NCBI GenBank assembly: GCA_937884385.1
Contig: CALGCW010000131.1
Span: 1-45,417, forward strand
Source of the DNA: an uncultured Clostridia bacterium
GTDB lineage: Bacteria; Bacillota; Clostridia; Oscillospirales; CAG-272
Length of the DNA: 45,417 nucleotides
Direction: 5' to 3'
In this document: positions 41,135-45,417 of the stretch, piece after piece
Position numbering within the stretch: position 1 is the first letter of the stretch
Layout: each line of letters opens with the position of its first letter
The notes under the pieces: generated by a model
Database searches by the model: none
Told to the model about the DNA's origin: nothing
Seen by the model: the letters and a program-made list of their open reading frames with translations, nothing else
Program-made: the position numbers and the translations under genes

Positions 41135-41163
41135 GCGAGGTGATGACAGCGTCATCTCCTCGC
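41135..41163 (+). promoter_or_regulatory. Leader hairpin of the pilus operon
   Basis: Stem GCGAGG-T-GATGAC / GTCATC-T-CCTCGC with one T-T mismatch and loop AGC, followed by a short T4 run, about 15 bases before the RBS. It may stabilise the mRNA or act as a weak attenuator. Confidence 0.5.
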
Positions 41164-41192
41164 CATTTTAATGCTTATATAGGAGGGGGCTT

Positions 41193-41663
41193 ATGTCAAA
41201 AAAACGCGGTTTTACGCTTGTTGAAATACTTGTTGTTGTTGCTATAACCACGCTTGTGCTTGCGATGGTTGGCGGCTTGCTGATTTTTATGGCTGAGACC
41301 TCCGGCACACTCATTCATAAATCCGAAGAGCTTATGCTCGTGCAGTCTATTGAGTCCTATTTGAGGGGAAAATATGAAAAAGATGTTTCAGATTTAAAAT
41401 TAATAAGATACGATAGTAATACTGATTGTATTCATTATGATAATGATAACAGTGTTGTTTTCAAGGAAACCAATTTAAATGAGTTCCACATCTATCTTGA
41501 TATTAATAATAACAATGAATATGATGTGGGCGACTTAACAATTAACGACCCAAATGAAGCGAGTGAATGTTTCATCCGTTGCAAATTAATTTTCGAACCT
41601 GACGGAAGAACGCAAGGGAATCACACATATGATTTCATCATCGGTATAAATAAAGACAATTAA
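41193..41663 (+). CDS. Type IV prepilin-like protein (pseudopilin) 1
   Basis: 156 aa. Class III signal: MSKKRG then FTLVEILVVVAI, cleaved by prepilin peptidase after Gly6; Phe7 is methylated and Glu11 is the conserved Glu+5. The hydrophobic helix (7-33) is followed by a short acidic soluble domain rich in Asn and Asp (DINNNNEYDVGD, possibly a Ca2+-binding loop). First gene of the operon with AGGAGG RBS. A major or minor pilin cannot be told apart from sequence alone. Confidence 0.85.
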   Translation: MSKKRGFTLVEILVVVAITTLVLAMVGGLLIFMAETSGTLIHKSEELMLVQSIESYLRGKYEKDVSDLKLIRYDSNTDCIHYDNDNSVVFKETNLNEFHIYLDINNNNEYDVGDLTINDPNEASECFIRCKLIFEPDGRTQGNHTYDFIIGINKDN

Positions 41664-41679
41664 TTACGGAGGTTGAGTA

Positions 41680-42924
41680 ATGGCTCAAAATCAATGTATT
41701 TTTGAATACTGTAATTTCGGGGAAGGATACTTGAGGGTGTTCTTTCCCGCGAAAAAGAATAATAAAGAATTCGAGCTTTGGATAGATCTTGAGGAGGATT
41801 ACCCCATAGTTGACGGCGTGATCTCTAAAATAGATTCACTTGCTGAAAGAATCAAACACGAGTTGAAAGAGGAAGGACTTTTGTTCTTTCCGTCAATTCT
41901 TTTGTTGCTCAGATGCGAGGAAACGTTCAGAAGCTCAGTGCATATTCCTGTTAAGAACTCTTTCCAAGCAAAGATGCTCTACAACAAGGAGATGAAGGCA
42001 AGACCGAACAAGGACGAGTTTTACACTGCAATGAATTCGTATAAGTCCGTTGTTGATAATAACGTTCGATATACATATAACACATATTTTATGCCCAAGG
42101 CTATCGTTGACTCTTTTTTGAAGCTTGCAAAGCTTCTTGGAACAGAGGTTAGCGAGGTAAAACCTTTCGGTATGTATCTCAGTGAAACTCAAGATTATGA
42201 TTGTAATTATGTCTTTTTCCATATTAGGAGAAAGATTTGCACGATGATCTTAATTGCTGAAAATCATTTGATCACGAGCTATGATTTTGAGTTCGAGAGA
42301 GAGTCGGAGATTTTGAACAAATTTTTGCTTGTGGCTTCAAAGCACGAGTTTGAGTTTGGTAAGCAAAAGATTACGCATAGCGGCGTAAGCTACGATAAGC
42401 CAGTAAAGATTGAGTTGGGGTTGAAGGAGCTTGGCTCCGTTGAGACACTTGAGGAGCCGTCTCCTAAAGACGAGGATAAGCAGTCACTTGCAAAATCTGT
42501 TACGCATAAGATCGACGAGGTTGAGGTCGATTGGGAAAACTATGAGGACGATAACACAGTCTTCAATAAGAGATATGCTACAAGCAATAGTATCCTTCGT
42601 AACAGATACGATGCGATATCAAAGGCTCTTCTTGAATATACGGGTATGAAGTGCAAGATTACGGAAAATGCCGCAGTATTCCATATCAATTCAGTGGTTT
42701 ATGCAAAAATGGACATCCGTAATAGCAGAGTTATGCTTTACCTTGCAACTGCTCCCGAAAAATACGTGAAGTCACTTTACACCTGCGCGCTTACTAAACG
42801 TGCAGGATTTGAAGACACCCCCTGTCTTTATAAGATAGCAACTGCATTCCGTCAGGACGGTGCGTTTGTACTTATTAAAGACCTCGCTGAAGAAAAGGGA
42901 CTTATTCTTAAGCCCAAAAACTAA
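41680..42924 (+). CDS. PilM-like pilus assembly protein with an extra C-terminal domain
   Basis: 414 aa soluble protein, no signal peptide. The position between pilins, and the N-terminal part (about 50-235: alternating strands, LLLLRCEETFRSSVHIPV, YNTYFMPKAIVDSFLKLAKLLG, YVFFHIRRKICTMILIAEN), suggest a divergent PilM-type actin-like fold; no clear ATP motifs are visible. An acidic linker (about 250-290) leads to a C-terminal domain (about 300-412: RNRYDAISKALLEYTGMKCKI, VYAKMDIRNSRVMLYLA, CLYKIATAFR). The latter resembles a domain I recall from other clostridial proteins, with the pattern SWxxDSFxxG...AK..I...TL.LYLAL.P.E...VPCLYKI. Both assignments are by eye. Confidence 0.6.
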   Translation: MAQNQCIFEYCNFGEGYLRVFFPAKKNNKEFELWIDLEEDYPIVDGVISKIDSLAERIKHELKEEGLLFFPSILLLLRCEETFRSSVHIPVKNSFQAKMLYNKEMKARPNKDEFYTAMNSYKSVVDNNVRYTYNTYFMPKAIVDSFLKLAKLLGTEVSEVKPFGMYLSETQDYDCNYVFFHIRRKICTMILIAENHLITSYDFEFERESEILNKFLLVASKHEFEFGKQKITHSGVSYDKPVKIELGLKELGSVETLEEPSPKDEDKQSLAKSVTHKIDEVEVDWENYEDDNTVFNKRYATSNSILRNRYDAISKALLEYTGMKCKITENAAVFHINSVVYAKMDIRNSRVMLYLATAPEKYVKSLYTCALTKRAGFEDTPCLYKIATAFRQDGAFVLIKDLAEEKGLILKPKN

Positions 42925-42940
42925 TTCTAAAGAAAGGATT

Positions 42941-42957
42941 CTTTCGCAAAGCGAAAG
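42941..42957 (+). other. Short intercistronic hairpin
   Basis: CTTTCGC (42941-42947) / GCGAAAG (42951-42957), loop AAA, between the PilM-like gene and pilin 2 and just before the latter's RBS (AAGG). No T run; it may tune translation. Confidence 0.5.
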
Positions 42958-42971
42958 TTAAGGTCATAACT

Positions 42972-43418
42972 ATGAAAAAGACGCGAAAAGGTCTAACCTT
43001 GGTAGAAGTGATAGTTTCCATAGCTGTGTTTACTATTATTTCGCTTGCGTTATTTACATCCTTCCTCGGTATGCGCAAGGTAGTGGCAAAGCAGGAGGAA
43101 TATGTCCGCATCGAGATGGTGTGCTACGATATCAACTACTATTGGGATATGTATGGGAATGATTGGGATAATCAATATTTTGACGGTGAATCTAATGGAA
43201 ATGGAAAAGGATATCTCCAATATAAAGACGGGATTTTATTTCCTAATAGAGTCGATGGAAATTATGAGGTAAAGTGGTTGTATTATAAGATAGAAGACGA
43301 CAAGGTCATAATTCTTGGTGAGAATTATGTGAATGATGCAAAATTGCTGATTGAATATATCAAATCTGATGATAGAGTTTTCGTTGAAAATGTGTATTGT
43401 GGAGGGCAAGGAGAATGA
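42972..43418 (+). CDS. Type IV prepilin-like protein (pseudopilin) 2
   Basis: 148 aa. Prepilin signal MKKTRKG then LTLVEVIVSIAVF: cleavage after Gly7, Glu12 at the +5 position. Helix 8-30, then an aromatic- and Asn/Asp-rich domain (YWDMYGNDWDNQYFDG), with two cysteines (CYDI near 51, YCGG near the C-terminus) that could form a disulfide. RBS AAGG, eight bases from the ATG. It overlaps the next gene by 4 bases (ATGA). Confidence 0.83.
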   Translation: MKKTRKGLTLVEVIVSIAVFTIISLALFTSFLGMRKVVAKQEEYVRIEMVCYDINYYWDMYGNDWDNQYFDGESNGNGKGYLQYKDGILFPNRVDGNYEVKWLYYKIEDDKVIILGENYVNDAKLLIEYIKSDDRVFVENVYCGGQGE

Positions 43419-43615
43419 AAGCAAATAACAAGCAAAAAGGCTACGTTTTGTTCGTGGTGATGATTCTCTCCTTTGTAATGGCTATTACAGTTGCAGCTAC
43501 GTCGTTGATCATTTTCAGATACACCTTGCACGCGAAGGGAAATCTTGAGGATCTAAAAGAAAACGCCATATATTATACAATTCTGGAGGAGGTTTACGAT
43601 AATGCCCGAATTTAG
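43415..43615 (+). CDS. Small PilX/ComGG-like pilus protein
   Basis: 66 aa. It starts KANNKQKG then YVLFVVMILSFVMAITVAATSLIIF: a class III-like leader ending in Gly9 and a long membrane helix, but with Val at the position of the usual Glu+5. Proteins of this kind (PilX, GspK, ComGG) start the tip complex of the pilus and often lack Glu+5. The short C-terminal tail has no recognisable domain. RBS GGAG lies inside the preceding gene; it overlaps pilD by 14 bases. Confidence 0.7.
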   Translation: MKANNKQKGYVLFVVMILSFVMAITVAATSLIIFRYTLHAKGNLEDLKENAIYYTILEEVYDNARI

Positions 43616-44402
43616 AGCTTTATTTGCAATTTTCTCGTTTATCTTCGGAGCTGTTTTTGCAAGCTTTGCGGGTGTTATAGCTTTTCGTGCCCCAAAGGGA
43701 CTTTCAATAGTTAAGCCCGATTCATACTGCCCAAGTTGCAAAAAGCCGATCAAGGCATACGACAATATTCCGATCTTATCCTGGGTAATTCTTGGCGGTA
43801 AGTGCAGAAACTGCAAATCAAAAATAGGAGTTTTCTCACTTTTGATGGAGATATTCGGCGGCCTTGGATTTATGTGTGCATATCTTCAATATGGGGATTC
43901 GCTCCGCAATCTTCCAATGTTTGTTGCACTTATGTTGCTCGTGTTCTTGTTTATAGTAATTGCAGGCATCGACCAAGAAACACACGATATTTACGATGTC
44001 ACTCTTATTATTTTTGCAGTTATAGCGCTATTTATAGGTCTTTACAGAGTATTTGCTTTCGGAGCAGATATTTGGGAGCACGTTGGTGGCGCTGCACTTG
44101 GCTTTGGATTTTTCGGGGCTATCAAGCTTATCGCAAGATTAGTGCTAAAAAAAGACGCTCTTGGAACCGGGGATATCTTTCTTGTTGGTATAGGCGGTTT
44201 CATCACAGGCGCATTTCCATTGCTTATAGCAATAATGCTGTCAACGCTTCTTGGCTCCATTATTGAGATAATAAAAATCAGAACATCTAAAACGCAACGT
44301 GAAGCAGAGATCGCTTTTGGCCCATACCTTTTGCTTGGTATCGGTATTATGGCAATCTATGGCGAAGCGTTTATGAAATTTTATTGGGAGGTACTGCTGT
44401 AA
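43602..44402 (+). CDS. pilD: Prepilin peptidase / N-methyltransferase
   Basis: 266 aa multispan membrane enzyme of the A24 family that cleaves prepilin leaders and methylates the new N-terminus. The cytoplasmic zinc domain has CPSC (43-46) and CRNC (68-71), showing the bifunctional type. Catalytic aspartates: Asp124 in AGIDQETHDIYD and Asp191 in GTGD. About seven to eight membrane segments. RBS GGAGG before ATG 43602, within the end of the preceding gene. It should process the two pilins and the PilX-like protein of this operon. Confidence 0.93.
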   Translation: MPEFRALFAIFSFIFGAVFASFAGVIAFRAPKGLSIVKPDSYCPSCKKPIKAYDNIPILSWVILGGKCRNCKSKIGVFSLLMEIFGGLGFMCAYLQYGDSLRNLPMFVALMLLVFLFIVIAGIDQETHDIYDVTLIIFAVIALFIGLYRVFAFGADIWEHVGGAALGFGFFGAIKLIARLVLKKDALGTGDIFLVGIGGFITGAFPLLIAIMLSTLLGSIIEIIKIRTSKTQREAEIAFGPYLLLGIGIMAIYGEAFMKFYWEVLL

Positions 44403-45361
44403 TGCCTTTATACAGATGTAAAGTGCTCAACTCATCAGGTCAGCGACAGGTCGTTTTGCGTGAAGCAACCGACGAGCTTACATTGAAAGCTCAAATACGT
44501 CAGGACCAGATACATATGTTGAGTTATACAGTTGTTAAAGAAGAGAAGGAGAATGAGTTTTTTGCTGTCAGCAGTAAAATCAAATTTACTGAAGTAATAA
44601 CCTTCTTCCGTCAGTTCGCGGTAATGCTCAAGGCGGGAATTCCTATCAGCGACTGTCTTAACAACTTGCATAAACAAAAGTTTTCAATCCCTTTCAGAAA
44701 CGTTTTGAAAGAGGTTTACCTTGACGTTGAGTCCGGAATTTTGCTTTCAGAGGCTTTTTCAAAGCACACTAAGGTATTTCCTCGTTTCTTTATCAGTATG
44801 GTGGGAATTGGTGAAGTAAGCGGCTCGCTTGACAAGGTTCTTACCAATATGGCAGATTATTATGAAAATGACCGTAGAATTAAGAAAAAGGCATCAAGTG
44901 CGATGGTTTACCCCTCGTTGCTCGTTGGTATGGTTATTATCGTCGTAATTTTCCTTTGCTTGTTTATTTTGCCTCAGTTTGAATCAACAATAAACGAGCT
45001 TGGAGGTGAAGTTCCCGCAATCACAAGAGTGGTTATGGACTTTTCTCAGTTCATCCAAGACTATTTCTTTATTATTCTTCCTCTTATTGTTGCTATTGCA
45101 ATGATAATCTGGCTTTTCTTCAGAACGGACAAGGGAAGATACGTTAAGGATGTTTTGATGCTTAACATACCTATTATTTCTACAGTACAAAAGAATTTGA
45201 TAACATCTCGCTTCTCTAAAGCATTCGTTATCCTTCTTGAGAGTGGTATGAATATGATCGACGTTCTTGAGAATCTTAAAAAGATGCTTGGAAATGAAGT
45301 CTTTACTAGAAAATGTTTACTTTCTAGTACCTCTTGTTTTGGATGTCTCTATCTTTTATAG
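44402..45361 (+). CDS. pilC: Type IV pilus inner-membrane platform protein PilC/GspF, C-terminally truncated
   Basis: 319 aa are encoded, against about 400 in the family. First GspF domain about 63-190 (FFRQFAVMLKAGIPISDCL, VGIGEVSGSLDKVL), membrane segments near 171-195 and 220-242, and the start of the second domain (SRFSKAFVILLESGMNMIDVLENLKKMLGNEVF). Homology stops at about position 45304; the last 18 codons are Cys/Ser/Leu-rich and unrelated to the family. So the gene is cut by foreign or misassembled sequence (see 45304-45417). Start ATG 44402 overlaps the pilD stop (TAATG), with GGGAGG upstream. PilC anchors the pilus motor in the membrane; no PilB is in view. Confidence 0.88.
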   Translation: MPLYRCKVLNSSGQRQVVLREATDELTLKAQIRQDQIHMLSYTVVKEEKENEFFAVSSKIKFTEVITFFRQFAVMLKAGIPISDCLNNLHKQKFSIPFRNVLKEVYLDVESGILLSEAFSKHTKVFPRFFISMVGIGEVSGSLDKVLTNMADYYENDRRIKKKASSAMVYPSLLVGMVIIVVIFLCLFILPQFESTINELGGEVPAITRVVMDFSQFIQDYFFIILPLIVAIAMIIWLFFRTDKGRYVKDVLMLNIPIISTVQKNLITSRFSKAFVILLESGMNMIDVLENLKKMLGNEVFTRKCLLSSTSCFGCLYLL

Positions 45362-45417
45362 ATTTAGATCTTGAACATTTGTTCAATTGTTGTATTCGGT
45401 TTTCAAGGTACAGATTT
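45304..45417 (-). other. Probable rRNA operon spacer (ITS-like) sequence at the window edge
   Basis: On the minus strand this reads GTACCTTGAAAACCGAATAC near its beginning, very like the TTGAAAACTGAATA stretch that precedes 23S rRNA in Firmicutes operons. It contains a perfect hairpin (45304-45312 / 45321-45329) exactly where pilC homology ends. No rRNA gene itself is visible. It is either a contig-end assembly join at a repeated rRNA operon or a true rearrangement. Confidence 0.5.

Noticed and set aside
1..45417. CRISPR arrays, insertion sequences or prophage
   Set aside because: Reading both strands I saw no regularly spaced repeats, transposase motifs or phage structural genes; the only repeats are within LRR/Cys-repeat coding regions and one short A/T-rich tandem.

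Overview
The window looks like part of the chromosome of a low-to-medium-GC, anaerobic, gut-type Firmicute (class Clostridia). This is inferred from gene content, not from a marker tree. The signs are BspA-type leucine-rich-repeat surface proteins, a class III anaerobic ribonucleotide reductase (nrdDG), a bile-salt-hydrolase-like enzyme, an SDR-type mannonate oxidoreductase, and sigma-A promoters of TTGACA-17-TATAAT type, mostly with an extended -10 TG. There is no phage, plasmid, IS or CRISPR. Most of it is ordinary core chromosome, with some accessory surface and pilus genes.

Layout. 1-6180: the end of a secreted protein with two discoidin-like domains, a GH13 alpha-glucosidase, a tyrosine recombinase on the minus strand, tRNA-Arg(ACG), and a lipoprotein with Cys/His repeats plus leucine-rich repeats. 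6178-15364: a lone type IIA topoisomerase B subunit (minus), divergent from a six-gene operon: murD, three tandem M42 metallopeptidases, a methionine gamma-lyase-like PLP enzyme and a cysteine desulfurase. 15375-18262 (minus): a cation P-type ATPase behind a yybP-ykoY (Mn2+) riboswitch with its own promoter and terminator. 18296-19954 (minus): trmL-mnmA, two enzymes acting on tRNA position 34. 19986-22825: secA. 22812-24954 (minus): a membrane-anchored Cys/His-repeat/LRR protein and an M14 peptidase. 25059-27234: tRNA-Thr(CGT, minus), rsmA and asnA. 27258-31522: a MarR regulator with a palindromic operator and a heterodimeric ABC exporter. 31542-33566: uxuA-uxuB. 33569-36502 (minus): nrdD-nrdG under two NrdR boxes. 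36685-39857: a MacB-type ABC protein and a zinc-ribbon membrane protein. 39909-41007: a choloylglycine-hydrolase family protein. 41061-45361: a type IV pilus / pseudopilus operon.

How it works together. Several units carry readable control logic: Mn2+ sensing in front of a cation-exporting ATPase, NrdR boxes in front of the anaerobic reductase, and MarR autoregulation in front of a drug-type exporter. The cysteine desulfurase can supply sulfur to MnmA. The pilus operon holds two prepilin-like proteins, a PilX/ComGG-like small protein, prepilin peptidase, PilC and an unusual PilM-like protein with an extra C-terminal domain; no PilB/PilT ATPase is in view. The last ~110 bases do not fit pilC and resemble an rRNA operon spacer, so the right edge may be an assembly junction.

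The most interesting items are the shared Cys/His repeat in three surface proteins, the PilM-like fusion, the rsmA leader that runs antisense through tRNA-Thr, the triple M42 cluster, and the riboswitch and NrdR arrangements.
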